The position numbers and the translations under genes are program-made. The notes under the pieces are model-generated. The model was given only the letters and a program-made list of their open reading frames with translations, did not search any database and was not told where the DNA came from. From Acetobacterium woodii (GTDB taxonomy: Bacteria > Bacillota > Clostridia > Eubacteriales > Eubacteriaceae), in contig JACQZP010000020.1 of NCBI GenBank assembly GCA_016213825.1, positions 1 to 64,000 on the forward strand: a stretch of 64,000 nucleotides of DNA, written 5' to 3'. Shown in pieces: positions 1 to 7,701 of the stretch (its first letter is position 1; every line of letters begins with the position of its first letter).

Positions 1-194
1 AATTAATAGAGATTTCCTTTCCAATAACCTGCTGGTAGGATTTTTAATTACATCCGAAAAAGCTGCAGCTTCTTTTCCCTCACTATTTATATTTCAACAA
101 TAAATACCTAATACTTATGATCTTAAACCCATGCCTTAAGTGTTCATCCATACTCTTAACAAGCACTGCATAAAAACCCAAAAATTGATACAAT

Positions 195-224
195 AAAGGC
201 CGCCTTGTGATGAGGTGGCTTTTT
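195..224 (+). terminator. Rho-independent terminator-like hairpin
   Basis: A GC-rich stem (GCCGCCT pairing with AGGTGGC, one G-T wobble) is followed by a T run. It would end transcription entering from left of the window. The rest of positions 1-342 shows no convincing gene; I see only AT-rich sequence there. A nearly identical hairpin lies at 1544-1575. Confidence 0.7.
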
Positions 225-342
225 CTGTTTAAAAGAGTATGGCTTTACGATAAAAAAATTTCTTAGTAGAATCAAGACTTGTACGGTATAATAATATACA
301 AGTATTAATGAAAATTAAAATTGTGAGGTGAAAATAAGCGAA

Positions 343-477
343 ATGGATTATATTCCGCCATACACGATAAAAGATAAAACCGTTAGTTTGGTTTCAGACA
401 TGTCTGAATTGATTGCACATATAACAATCGCTGATAATATAATAGACAAACAATTAGGAAAAGAAAGGCATCTGTGA
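343..477 (+). pseudogene. N-terminal remnant of a Fic-family protein
   Basis: A 44-codon reading frame starts MDYIPPYTIKDK and continues LVSDMSELI. From memory this is the typical N-terminus of Fic/DOC AMP-transferase proteins (MDYIPPFTIT...LVSxISELxG). The frame stops after about 44 residues, so the helical linker and the catalytic HPFxxGNG loop are missing. It sits just upstream of the RelA/SpoT-like gene. I read it as a decayed or truncated gene rather than a working protein. An independent small peptide gene cannot be excluded. Confidence 0.5.
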
Positions 478-499
478 AAATATTGAACAGATTCAGAAA

Positions 500-1495
500 A
501 TGATTATGAACAAATTAAATGATTATCTATATTCAGGTGATACCGTGCTTAAGATTTTGCAGCGCTATTCTCAGGACCTGAAACAGTCGGCAAAAGAAAC
601 GGACAATCAGATTGAGCTGCTGCATTGTAATTTTCTGCTTCAAATCGCGGAACTTTGGCAGCACAATGACTTCCTGGCTTCACAATCCCAGCGGATTCGG
701 GAATTCTATAAACTGATGGCTAATGATTATCCTTTTCTGGCCTTTACGTTTAAGGGACGAATTAAATCGCTGATCCGCGCAGAAGCAAAATTTAACGGAT
801 ACATTGTCGAATATATTTACGATTATTATATCGAACACGGCAAATACCCTTCGCTTCCGGAACTCAAAAATGCTTTAAACTGCTTTCGGGACCTGATTGC
901 CTATCGAATCGTGATTTCGCTGCCCAAATGTCATCTTCAAGAAGGGCAGACTTGCGTTGATGAAGAAATAAAATATCTCTATGATGTGGCCAACCAGTTG
1001 CCTGGTTTTCTCGAGGAACGGGGATTTACCGCCGAACTGTCTTCATTAAGGGGGCAGAAAAAATCGCCCTTGTTACAAGAGAGCGTCAGTCCGTACTATA
1101 AGGATTATATCGAGAATTCAGAGCCGAATGGCTATCAGTCACTGCATATCACATTTTATGATAACATTGCTCGTTGTTATGTGGAAGTCCAACTGCGCAC
1201 CAAAGAAATGGACGATTTTGCTGAGATTGGTCCGGCTAATCATTTAGGTTACGAAAAACGGCAAGAAGGTGAAAGAGCCAGACGTGAGGCCATTCCCAAA
1301 GGTGAAAATATTTATTTTGACGATGCTTTTGAAAGAGGAATCATCTTGCAGCAGCTGGAATTATCAGAATTAGATGTCAATATGTTTTCAGCCATGGATA
1401 ATTCCTTGATCAACGATGGCTGTGGCCTCTACCGTGGCAGACTGATTCTTCCCTATGAACATCTGTCACGATTTCAGAATGATTTGATTGATTAA
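500..1495 (+). CDS. RelA/SpoT-domain (p)ppGpp synthetase-like protein
   Basis: A 331-residue protein whose middle carries the nucleotidyltransferase signature of alarmone synthetases: FKGRIKSLIRAEAKFNGY near residue 85, CFRDLIAYRIVI near 127 with the metal-ligand Asp, NGYQSLHITFYD near 212 and EVQLRTKEMDDFAE near 229. It has no HD hydrolase, TGS or ACT domain, so it resembles a small alarmone synthetase with extra N- and C-terminal helices. Such proteins make pppGpp from ATP and GTP or GDP in the cytoplasm. The start is uncertain: ATG codons at 500 and 506 both lack a strong ribosome site. It stands alone between two similar terminators. Activity is inferred from motifs only. Confidence 0.8.
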   Translation: MIMNKLNDYLYSGDTVLKILQRYSQDLKQSAKETDNQIELLHCNFLLQIAELWQHNDFLASQSQRIREFYKLMANDYPFLAFTFKGRIKSLIRAEAKFNGYIVEYIYDYYIEHGKYPSLPELKNALNCFRDLIAYRIVISLPKCHLQEGQTCVDEEIKYLYDVANQLPGFLEERGFTAELSSLRGQKKSPLLQESVSPYYKDYIENSEPNGYQSLHITFYDNIARCYVEVQLRTKEMDDFAEIGPANHLGYEKRQEGERARREAIPKGENIYFDDAFERGIILQQLELSELDVNMFSAMDNSLINDGCGLYRGRLILPYEHLSRFQNDLID

Positions 1496-1543
1496 AGTAA
1501 GGTAACAAATCGTTCATCTAAATACATATCGCCTGATATAACT

Positions 1544-1575
1544 AAAGCCGCCTCGCAATGAGGCGGCTTTTTGTG
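1544..1575 (+). terminator. Terminator of the RelA/SpoT-like gene
   Basis: An 11-bp stem, AAAGCCGCCTC pairing with GAGGCGGCTTT around a 5-base loop, runs into a T tract about 50 bases after the stop codon. It is almost the same hairpin as the one at 195-224. Confidence 0.85.
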
Positions 1576-1662
1576 TTTGATAGAAATGACTCTGAATCGT
1601 GGATCGACAGCAGTTACCGCTGTCATAAATTACGGACTCTCATTTGTGATAAGGAGTGGTGT

Positions 1663-2160
1663 TTACCGAATATGATTAAACCAGTCAATTGTCGCCTGTC
1701 GCTCTGCTTCCGGGAGCTTGGTTTTTATCTGGTCATGCAACCACGCCAGGGTTTTGTTATGCAGATACTGTTTCATCTGGTCTTCCGCTTCGAACATGAC
1801 AACCTTGATGAGGCAGGGACATTTGGTATGGGTGTCGGGAAGATTGTCTTTATCGAGCAGAATTTCATTTTGCCTAATTTCAGCGCATTGAAATAAAGGG
1901 GAAGTCCCTTCGACGGCTTCGACAACATCCAGAAAAGTGATCGTTTCCGGCTTGCGGGCTAGCTCATAGCCGCCATTGACTCCCGGGATCGACTTGACAA
2001 TTCCTGATTTTTTTAATTTGGTATATACCTTAGATAGATACGTCTCTGAAACCCCCTGATAAGCCGCCAAATCTTTAATACCCACGGTTTTACCCGCAGG
2101 CATATCGACCATATATAATAAGCAATGCAAAGCATACTCAATTCCAACTGAAAACTGCAT
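1663..2160 (-). CDS. Rrf2-family transcriptional regulator
   Basis: A 165-residue winged-helix protein beginning MQFSVGIEYALHCLLYM, the usual Rrf2 opening. The recognition region YQGVSETYLSKVYTKLKKSGIVKS and wing GVNGGYELAR (residues 34-69) are intact. Three cysteines at 92, 114 and 116 match the C-x(n)-C-x-C arrangement used by IscR/NsrR-type members to hold an Fe-S cluster, so redox or NO sensing is plausible but inferred. It is divergent from the flavin-binding protein gene at 2376, with a shared promoter region, and probably controls that gene. Confidence 0.88.
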   Translation of the reverse strand: MQFSVGIEYALHCLLYMVDMPAGKTVGIKDLAAYQGVSETYLSKVYTKLKKSGIVKSIPGVNGGYELARKPETITFLDVVEAVEGTSPLFQCAEIRQNEILLDKDNLPDTHTKCPCLIKVVMFEAEDQMKQYLHNKTLAWLHDQIKTKLPEAERQATIDWFNHIR

Positions 2161-2282
2161 GTGTCGCTACCTCCTAATGAAATAATTTACTTTCTTCTAA
2201 TAGTACTTCATAATTTTTGTTTCGTCAATATCTCTACAGAATTATTACAGATAACTATTATCTATAATATCTGAAAAATCTA

Positions 2283-2310
2283 TTGACTTTCAAAAGGATG
2301 GTGATATAAC
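2283..2310 (+). promoter_or_regulatory. Sigma-70-type promoter for the flavin-binding protein
   Basis: TTGACT at 2283-2288 and TATAAC at 2305-2310 are separated by 16 bases, about 65 bases before the start codon at 2376. It lies in the divergent gap next to the Rrf2 gene and is the natural place for that regulator to act. Confidence 0.6.
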
Positions 2311-2375
2311 AGTTAAAGATAACATGTATCTACGTTATATTTATTTGATGCAAAATTATTAGGAGGTACTGTACA

Positions 2376-2750
2376 ATGCTTACAGACAAATTTCACGAGG
2401 TTTTGGAAAATGAAGGCGTGGTTTCAATCGTATCATGGGGAGTGGATGAACCGCACCTCGTTAATACCTGGAACTCCTATTTAGTGGTAACAGCGGATGA
2501 AAGAATTCTAATTCCCGCCTATGCCATGCATCGCACTGAAAAAAATGTCAATCAAAATAATAAGGTCAAGATCGCTCTGGGTAGCAAAGACGTTTTAGGC
2601 TACAAAGATTATCAGGGAACAGGATTTGCAATTGAAGGAACTGCTAAATTCATTGAATCTGGTTCGGAATATGAGATGATGAAGGAGAAATTCTCTTTCT
2701 TAACCAGAGTACTGGAGATTACCGTTATATCGGCAAAACAGATGCTATAA
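2376..2750 (+). CDS. Pyridoxamine 5'-phosphate oxidase-fold FMN-binding protein
   Basis: A 124-residue protein with the small split-barrel pattern seen in PNPOx-like flavoproteins of anaerobes: an N-terminal LENEGVVSIVSWG strand, PHLVNTWNSYLVV and the conserved AYAMHRTEKNVNQN turn followed by KVKIALGS. These proteins bind FMN in a dimer and often act as small reductases or flavin-dependent sensors; the substrate is not known. AGGAGG lies 7 bases before the ATG. It is the only gene in its unit, bounded by a promoter and a strong terminator, and is paired with the Rrf2 gene. Confidence 0.8.
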   Translation: MLTDKFHEVLENEGVVSIVSWGVDEPHLVNTWNSYLVVTADERILIPAYAMHRTEKNVNQNNKVKIALGSKDVLGYKDYQGTGFAIEGTAKFIESGSEYEMMKEKFSFLTRVLEITVISAKQML

Positions 2751-2829
2751 GGTTTGGCTTGATGCAGTAGATTTAAATAATAGTCTAACCATTTGAGATC
2801 GATACAGAAATACAGTTTGGTAAAATTAA

Positions 2830-2872
2830 AGCTCGCAGCAATGGAATTCTGTCATTGCTGCGAGTTTTTTTA
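2830..2872 (+). terminator. Strong Rho-independent terminator
   Basis: A 12-bp perfect stem (CTCGCAGCAATG with its complement, 9-base loop) is followed by seven T residues, 80 bases after the flavin-binding protein stop. Confidence 0.9.
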
Positions 2873-2933
2873 TGAGTGTTGTAAAAAACTGAATTATATT
2901 TTCTTAAAAATCTAAATTTTCTGAATTTAGTGA

Positions 2934-2962
2934 TTGACAAAACGTTTACAAAGGTTTATATT
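2934..2962 (+). promoter_or_regulatory. Promoter of the CobW-like / methyltransferase region
   Basis: TTGACA at 2934-2939 and TATATT at 2957-2962 with an exact 17-base spacer, just upstream of the GTPase gene. Confidence 0.75.
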
Positions 2963-2968
2963 GTATCC

Positions 2969-2994
2969 ATACTTACTTGTACGTATAAGTTGAG
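2969..2994 (+). promoter_or_regulatory. Candidate operator shared with the promoter at 7657
   Basis: A 26-base segment immediately after the -10 box matches 20 of 26 positions in the segment at 7668-7693, which lies at the same distance from another -10 box. Here it also contains a dyad: ACTTA, 3 bases, GTAC, 3 bases, TAAGT (2971-2990). Position at the expected transcription start suggests repressor binding. The GntR-type regulator at 8352 is the obvious candidate, by inference. Confidence 0.5.
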
Positions 2995-3007
2995 TTGGAG
3001 GTGAATG

Positions 3008-3601
3008 ATGACAGATACTAAATTAATACTTTTCACTGGTTTTCTGGGCTCGGGGAAGACATCTTTACTTTTAAAATGTGCAGAATATCTGGCCCGGAAC
3101 AAAAAGAAGTGTGCCATTATCATCAATGAGATTGGTGAAATCGGCATCGACAACTTACAAATGAAAAAAATGGGTTATGATGTCTGGGAAATATTTGGCG
3201 GCTGCATCTGCTGTACCATGGCCATCAGCCTGGAAGAAACCATCAAGCAATTGATGGATAATTACGAAATTGAATACATTCTCATGGAGCCTTCCGGTGC
3301 GGCTGATCCGGCAACCTTATATCAGCCACTTGGGCGCAGTGGTTTTACAGCCGCACAAATCCATAATATTTTTATTATGGATCCGACCCGGGTGGAGATG
3401 TTTGAGGCTGTTCTGGAACCTTATCTGCAGTCGGCGATCCCGTTGGCAAACCGTGTGGTCATTAATAAAATAGATCTGGCGAGTGTAGACGAAACGAAAA
3501 AATCCTACCAGATCATCAAAAACTATAACGAGAAAGTCCCAATTTCAGAAATAAATCTGAATGCGTTGGCAGAAAATCAAATTATTCAGCTACTCAATTA
3601 A
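3008..3601 (+). CDS. CobW/HypB-type P-loop GTPase, short form
   Basis: A 198-residue GTPase of the G3E metallochaperone class. Visible motifs are the Walker A GFLGSGKTS at residues 11-19, the CxCC metal motif in GGCICC near residue 64, EPSGAADP (Walker B region) and NKID for guanine recognition. CobW proteins hand metals (Co, Zn or Ni) to target enzymes. This one lacks the usual C-terminal CobW domain, being about 120 residues shorter. ATG at 3008 is preferred over 3005 because GGAGG at 2997-3001 then has a 6-base spacer. It is followed 16 bases later by a His-rich protein and then a corrinoid methyltransferase set, so a role in metal supply to those zinc- or cobalt-dependent enzymes is likely but unproven. 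Confidence 0.82.
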   Translation: MTDTKLILFTGFLGSGKTSLLLKCAEYLARNKKKCAIIINEIGEIGIDNLQMKKMGYDVWEIFGGCICCTMAISLEETIKQLMDNYEIEYILMEPSGAADPATLYQPLGRSGFTAAQIHNIFIMDPTRVEMFEAVLEPYLQSAIPLANRVVINKIDLASVDETKKSYQIIKNYNEKVPISEINLNALAENQIIQLLN

Positions 3602-3617
3602 GGAAATGGAGAAGACC

Positions 3618-4100
3618 ATGTATCAGAATACCTTTGAAACATTGGCGGTTGAGACAACCTTGACGTCGCGACAGGCAATTCACAACGAAAAATGGCAGGA
3701 AATCGGAAAATTCTTCTTGCAGAGTTATATTGAACAAATTGGCAAGATGGAAACAGTCGTCATCGGGCACATCAAGGGCTTAATTGAATTGAGTGATGAA
3801 AATTTTATCAAATTAAGCTGTACCAGTCAAAACCAGCCGATTAACAGTGAAATTGTCTCAGCTGATGGCAGCAGTCAGGCCGGGCGTTTAACCTTTAACG
3901 GGATTGTCAGTGGGATTTCCAAAGATAAAAGTATTCAGTATTTTCATATGGCATTGGAGAGAACCTGCAGCGTATTTGAGTTATTAACGGACTATCGAGA
4001 GACGGTCCATGGTGATTCGAAAAGCGATGTAAAAGAAGCTGAGGCATGTCCGGTCTGTCATGGACACCATCATCACCATGACGAAACCTGCGGGCATTAA
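3618..4100 (+). CDS. Uncharacterised protein with metal-binding His/Cys tail
   Basis: A 160-residue protein that I cannot place in a named family. The body is soluble and mixed helix/strand. The C-terminus is a clear metal-binding tail: CPVCHGHHHHHDETCGH, with three Cys and seven His in the last 17 residues. Start ATG 3618 has GGAG about 6 bases upstream. It directly follows the CobW-like GTPase and probably forms a pair with it, storing or presenting Zn, Ni or Co. The His tail resembles those on HypB, UreE or SlyD, but the rest does not. Confidence 0.7.
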   Translation: MYQNTFETLAVETTLTSRQAIHNEKWQEIGKFFLQSYIEQIGKMETVVIGHIKGLIELSDENFIKLSCTSQNQPINSEIVSADGSSQAGRLTFNGIVSGISKDKSIQYFHMALERTCSVFELLTDYRETVHGDSKSDVKEAEACPVCHGHHHHHDETCGH

Positions 4101-4430
4101 CACGAAAGGGTAATAACCGATTAAACCGTCGGTATTATAAAGTAAATAAAATTTGGAGGTAAGGTGAATGCAAAAAAGAAAAAAAGAGAATCCTTAAAAT
4201 TTCAACTGTACAGGCATTGCGGGCCACATTGTACAAAGAAGTCTAAAAGGAGTTCTCATTAATATTATCTTAACATAAATCAGGATAAATAATAAAGTAA
4301 TATTTTCAGATTGCAAATCAAATTTAAATATTATTCTTATTTAAAAATTATTTATAGTGATGAGTTTCTCCTTCTGTCATATTTGGTTCAAATAAAAAAT
4401 CATCTAAACAGAAACTTGGAGGATAAAAAA
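4101..4430 (+). other. Intergenic gap before the corrinoid gene
   Basis: No gene is supported here. A ribosome-site-like GGAGG near 4155 precedes only an 8-codon frame. Two TGTACA palindromes (4207-4212 and 4230-4235) lie 23 bases apart and could be a regulator site. The last 170 bases are AT-rich and may carry the promoter of the corrinoid/methyltransferase genes, but no good -35/-10 pair stands out. Confidence 0.35.
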
Positions 4431-5048
4431 ATGGCGAAAATTAGTGAATTGCTGGCGAATCTGGAAATGGATCAGCTGATGGAAGCAGTCCAGAACGAAT
4501 TAGATAACGGCACCGATCCCTTGGAGATTCTTAAAGAAGGTGAAGCCGGGATGATCAAGGTTGGTGAATTGTTCAGCTCCGGCGAATATTTCGTTTCCGA
4601 TTTAATGATGTCCGGGGAAATGTTCAAGGAAGTGGGCGAAATGCTGGAGCCGCATCTGGCCGGAAAAACAAATGAAGTTCTGGCCAAGGTTGTTTTGGGA
4701 ACCGTTGAAGGCGATATTCATGATATCGGCAAAGATCTGGTTTATATTATGCTCAAATCCGGTGGCTTTGATGTTATCGATGTCGGCGTGGATGCTAAAC
4801 CGGAAGCGTTTGTCACTGCGCTGAAAGAATCCGGAGCGACGATTCTGGCTCTTTCTTGTCTGTTAACGACCTGCTATGATTCAATCCTAAACACAGTGAA
4901 GGCGGTCGAAGCAGCCGGATTGAGAGATCAGGTTAAAATTGTGATCGGTGGCGGACCCACTGATGAATCTGTAGTTAAGTATACCGGTGCGGATGCAGTT
5001 GGTGATGACGCCCAGTCGGCCGTCAGATTATGCAAGGAGATGCTGTAA
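4431..5048 (+). CDS. Corrinoid protein of a methyltransferase system (MtvC/MtaC-like)
   Basis: A 205-residue cobalamin-binding protein. The N-terminal helical cap (residues 1-85) carries the methionine-synthase B12-binding pattern, and the Rossmann part has the base-off lower-ligand motif D-x-H-x-x-G as DIHDIGKDL with His97, followed by DVGVDAKPEAF, LSCLLTT and VIGGGP. It shuttles a methyl group on cobalt between a substrate methyltransferase and a methyl-THF methyltransferase. ATG 4431 has GGAGGATA 7 bases upstream; an extension further upstream would be AT-rich and unlike the family. Only one base separates it from the next gene, so the two are translated together. Confidence 0.93.
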   Translation: MAKISELLANLEMDQLMEAVQNELDNGTDPLEILKEGEAGMIKVGELFSSGEYFVSDLMMSGEMFKEVGEMLEPHLAGKTNEVLAKVVLGTVEGDIHDIGKDLVYIMLKSGGFDVIDVGVDAKPEAFVTALKESGATILALSCLLTTCYDSILNTVKAVEAAGLRDQVKIVIGGGPTDESVVKYTGADAVGDDAQSAVRLCKEML

Positions 5049-5049
5049 G

Positions 5050-6177
5050 ATGGCAAGTAAATTATACGAAGAAAGATCACAGAAGATAAAAGATACGGTT
5101 AATTTTAAAAATGAACGTGTTACCACATGTTTTATGGGACAAGCCGCACCGGCTGCCCATATGAATGTGAAAATGAAAGATTTTGCAATGAATTCGGATA
5201 TTATGATTAAAACAACACTTGACTATATCAATGAAATCGATGCGATTACATCTGTTGATTGCCTGAATATAGGCGTCAATGGAATGCGTTCAGATCATAG
5301 TCTGCCAATGGCCTGGTTGTCAAAGATAAAAATGCCAGGCAGAGAATTACCGGACGATTCATTGTGGCAAGTAGTTGAAACGAATGTCCTCACGCCGGAA
5401 GATTATGATGTGATCATTGAGCAGGGGTTTGAAACGGTATTTAATCGGATTTTCCCTACTCTTGTGGATATGAACGAATTTCAGGAAAGTATCGCATATC
5501 AACAGAAAAATGGACAGAACAATGTTGAATTATTTATAAACAGTGATCTTCCAGTCGTTAATAGCGGTTTTGCCAGCCCGCCTTTTGAAGTGTTGTGTGG
5601 GGGACGATCCATGTCTCAGTTTTTTATGGACTGTTATAAAATCCCAGATAAAATTGAAAAAGCCATTGAGGTGATGTTGCCGGGTTCGATTCAAAGCATG
5701 CTGTCGAGCATCAATCCTTTGTGTGGCAGGGGTGCCTGGGTTGGCGGCTGGCGGGGCGCCAGTGCTCTGGTGTCACCAAAAATATGGAATCGACTGGTTT
5801 GGCCGGGCATGAAAGCTATGGGACTGGCACTGATTGAAACTGATAATATTGCTACTTTCCATCTCGACCAATGCTGGGATCGCGATATTGAGCGGTTTTT
5901 GGAAATTCCAGAAAAGAAATCCATCATCAATACTGATGGCATGACCGATCTGCGTAAAGCCCGAAAAATACTTGGAGAACATGTGGCGATTATGGGCGAT
6001 GTGCCAGCACCCTTGCTGGCAACTGGGACAACCCAGGAAGTAAAAGATTATGTCACTAAATTAATTGATGACATTGGTCCGAAAGGGCTGTTTATCACCG
6101 CTGGCTGCGATGCACCAGCCAATACAAAATTTGAAAATATGGTAGCGATGTTCCAAGCCGCCAATGACTGGAAATAG
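5050..6177 (+). CDS. URO-D-type corrinoid methyltransferase (MtvB/OdmB-like, methyltransferase I)
   Basis: A 375-residue uroporphyrinogen-decarboxylase-fold protein. Its neighbours, a corrinoid protein and a methyl-THF methyltransferase, show that it is a substrate:corrinoid methyltransferase rather than a haem enzyme. Family members bind Zn through His and Cys; candidates here are His271 and Cys275 in FHLDQC and Cys353 in ITAGCDAP. The HxxxC spacing differs from the HxC of MtaA, so ligand assignment is tentative. The arrangement C-B-A matches the vanillate O-demethylase set of Moorella (mtvCBA type), so a methoxylated aromatic or another O-/N-methyl donor is a reasonable substrate guess, but the sequence does not decide it. 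Confidence 0.85.
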   Translation: MASKLYEERSQKIKDTVNFKNERVTTCFMGQAAPAAHMNVKMKDFAMNSDIMIKTTLDYINEIDAITSVDCLNIGVNGMRSDHSLPMAWLSKIKMPGRELPDDSLWQVVETNVLTPEDYDVIIEQGFETVFNRIFPTLVDMNEFQESIAYQQKNGQNNVELFINSDLPVVNSGFASPPFEVLCGGRSMSQFFMDCYKIPDKIEKAIEVMLPGSIQSMLSSINPLCGRGAWVGGWRGASALVSPKIWNRLVWPGMKAMGLALIETDNIATFHLDQCWDRDIERFLEIPEKKSIINTDGMTDLRKARKILGEHVAIMGDVPAPLLATGTTQEVKDYVTKLIDDIGPKGLFITAGCDAPANTKFENMVAMFQAANDWK

Positions 6178-6189
6178 ATCGGAGCTACC

Positions 6190-6993
6190 ATGATATTTAT
6201 CGGAGAAAAAATAAATGGCACCAGAAAAGCTATCCAGGAGGCCATCATCAACCGGGATGCTGACTTCATTAAGAAAACGGTCCTGGATCAGGTCAATGCC
6301 GGAGCCGACTACCTGGATGTCAATGCCGGCACCGATCCCTCCCGGGAGAAAGACGATATGTTGTGGCTGTTGGACGTGGTCCAGTCGGTTACCGACACAC
6401 CCATCTGCATCGACAGTTCCACCCCGGAAGTGATTGAATCAGCCATTCATGTGGTCAAAGCAACACCGATGATCAATTCCATCAATGGTGATCCAGAGCG
6501 GCTGAAAAGTTTTATCCCCTTTATTAAAGAACGGGATTGTAAGGTCATCGCTTTAGCTTTGGACGAATCACAATCGGGGATGCCAAAAACCGTGGATGAA
6601 CGAATGGAAGTACTGGAACGGATTTTTAAGGCCACCCAGGCAGCCGGGATTGCTGATGACAAAGTTTATATTGATCCGCTGATTATGGCCGTGGCCACGG
6701 ATCAGCAGGCGGGGCTGATTGCTTTTGAATCGATCCGAGCCATCCGAGCAACTTATCCGGAAGCCCATATCACCGGGGGACTGAGCAATATTTCCTTTGG
6801 TCTGCCAAATCGGGCTCTGGTCAATCGGACCTTCCTGACTTTAGCAGTGGCAGCCGGCATGGATTCGGCGGTGGTTAACCCGGAAAATATACCCCTGATC
6901 GAGTCGTTAAAAGCCACTGAACTGCTTTTAGGACGGGACCGTTTCTGCCGGAAATACACCACCGGCGCAAAAATTGAGTTTGTAAAAAAATAA
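6190..6993 (+). CDS. Methyltetrahydrofolate:corrinoid methyltransferase (MtvA/MtgA/AcsE-like)
   Basis: A 267-residue TIM-barrel protein of the dihydropteroate-synthase-like pterin-binding family. Characteristic segments are GEKINGTRKAIQ at the N-terminus, GADYLDVNAGTDPSRE, PICIDSSTPEVIE, INSINGD and GGLSNISFGLPNR. It moves the methyl group from the corrinoid protein onto tetrahydrofolate, feeding the Wood-Ljungdahl pathway. It starts 12 bases after the URO-D gene and completes a three-gene methyl transfer unit. A separate activator for oxidised corrinoid (RamA/MtvD-like) is not in this window. Confidence 0.92.
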   Translation: MIFIGEKINGTRKAIQEAIINRDADFIKKTVLDQVNAGADYLDVNAGTDPSREKDDMLWLLDVVQSVTDTPICIDSSTPEVIESAIHVVKATPMINSINGDPERLKSFIPFIKERDCKVIALALDESQSGMPKTVDERMEVLERIFKATQAAGIADDKVYIDPLIMAVATDQQAGLIAFESIRAIRATYPEAHITGGLSNISFGLPNRALVNRTFLTLAVAAGMDSAVVNPENIPLIESLKATELLLGRDRFCRKYTTGAKIEFVKK

Positions 6994-7016
6994 TAGTGAT
7001 GTTCTCAGTTCAAATT

Positions 7017-7055
7017 TGAGGCCCTTTTCCTAAAGAATTTAGGAAAAGGGCTGTC
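7017..7055 (+). other. Long perfect hairpin after the methyltransferase unit
   Basis: A 14-bp perfect inverted repeat, GCCCTTTTCCTAAA with its complement and a 3-base spacer, follows the stop codon by about 25 bases. No T run follows it, so it may stabilise the mRNA or act as a weak terminator. Confidence 0.6.
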
Positions 7056-7092
7056 AATGCTTATAAGTTAAAAAACGTAATAGGAGAAAAAT

Positions 7093-7626
7093 ATGAAAAG
7101 CTATCTTGAAAGAGGCAATTTTACTGAAATCGCAGAAATTGACGACCTCAATACCATTCATATTACTCAGGAAGTCCGGGACCGCTGTGCTGATAACTAT
7201 TGTGGATTTTACGGAAAAAACCACATGTGCCCGCCGGCGGTGGGCGATCTGGATCATTATCAGCAACTGATACAGGGCTACTGCAGAGGGTTGGTGTTTT
7301 CCAAAGCCTATCCGGTAAAGAGTCGTTATGATTATCAAAGTATGGTAGATGCCGGGATCGCCTTTCGGGAAGAAATCCAGGCAATCAATCGCCTGGCAAA
7401 ATCGGATGGGCGTGATTGTCTCTTTTTTTCCGCCGGAACCTGCAGTATCTGTGGGAGCTGTGCCATCCTTACTGACGAACCTTGTCGTTTTCCCGAGGAT
7501 GCCATTCCCTCCCTGGAAGCAGCTGGCATTGACGTTGTCGGATTGAGCCGGAGTCTGGGAATGACCTATAATAATGGTGCTGATAAGGTGACCTATTTTG
7601 GTTTGGTTCTCCATCAGACTGTCTGA
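7093..7626 (+). CDS. DUF2284 predicted metal-binding protein
   Basis: A 177-residue cysteine-rich protein of the DUF2284 type. Cys residues occur as RDRCADNYCGFYGKNHMCPP near residues 33-52 and as GTCSICGSCAI with a following EPCRFP near 115-135. These are conserved in the family and suggest an Fe-S or Zn site; the function is unknown. Such proteins recur beside corrinoid methyltransferase genes, and it lies between two corrinoid protein genes here. It has its own ribosome site (AGGAG before ATG 7093). Confidence 0.8.
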   Translation: MKSYLERGNFTEIAEIDDLNTIHITQEVRDRCADNYCGFYGKNHMCPPAVGDLDHYQQLIQGYCRGLVFSKAYPVKSRYDYQSMVDAGIAFREEIQAINRLAKSDGRDCLFFSAGTCSICGSCAILTDEPCRFPEDAIPSLEAAGIDVVGLSRSLGMTYNNGADKVTYFGLVLHQTV

Positions 7627-7656
7627 AAATGAGTAGGCTGAAAAAAGTAATTATGC

Positions 7657-7693
7657 TATAATCAAATATACAGATCTGTACGTAAGAGTTGAG
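7657..7693 (+). promoter_or_regulatory. Promoter -10 box with downstream operator-like motif
   Basis: TATAAT at 7657-7662 (no good -35) is followed at 7668-7693 by a 26-base segment that matches 20 of 26 positions of 2969-2994, including a common TGTACGTA and AGTTGAG. It also includes a perfect 12-bp palindrome, TACAGATCTGTA (7669-7680). Placement at the likely start point suggests control by a repressor, probably the GntR protein encoded in the same unit. Confidence 0.55.
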
Positions 7694-7701
7694 GGGAAAA
7701 G

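Noticed and set aside
4148-4195. Tiny frame after GGAGG near 4155
   Set aside because: It ends after eight codons and has no sign of conservation.
4311-4430. Upstream extension of the corrinoid protein at 4431
   Set aside because: The added residues are AT-driven, unlike the family, and GGAGG is placed for the internal ATG.
7054-7614. 186-codon minus-strand frame over the DUF2284 gene
   Set aside because: The + strand frame has conserved Cys motifs and a ribosome site; the antisense frame has neither.
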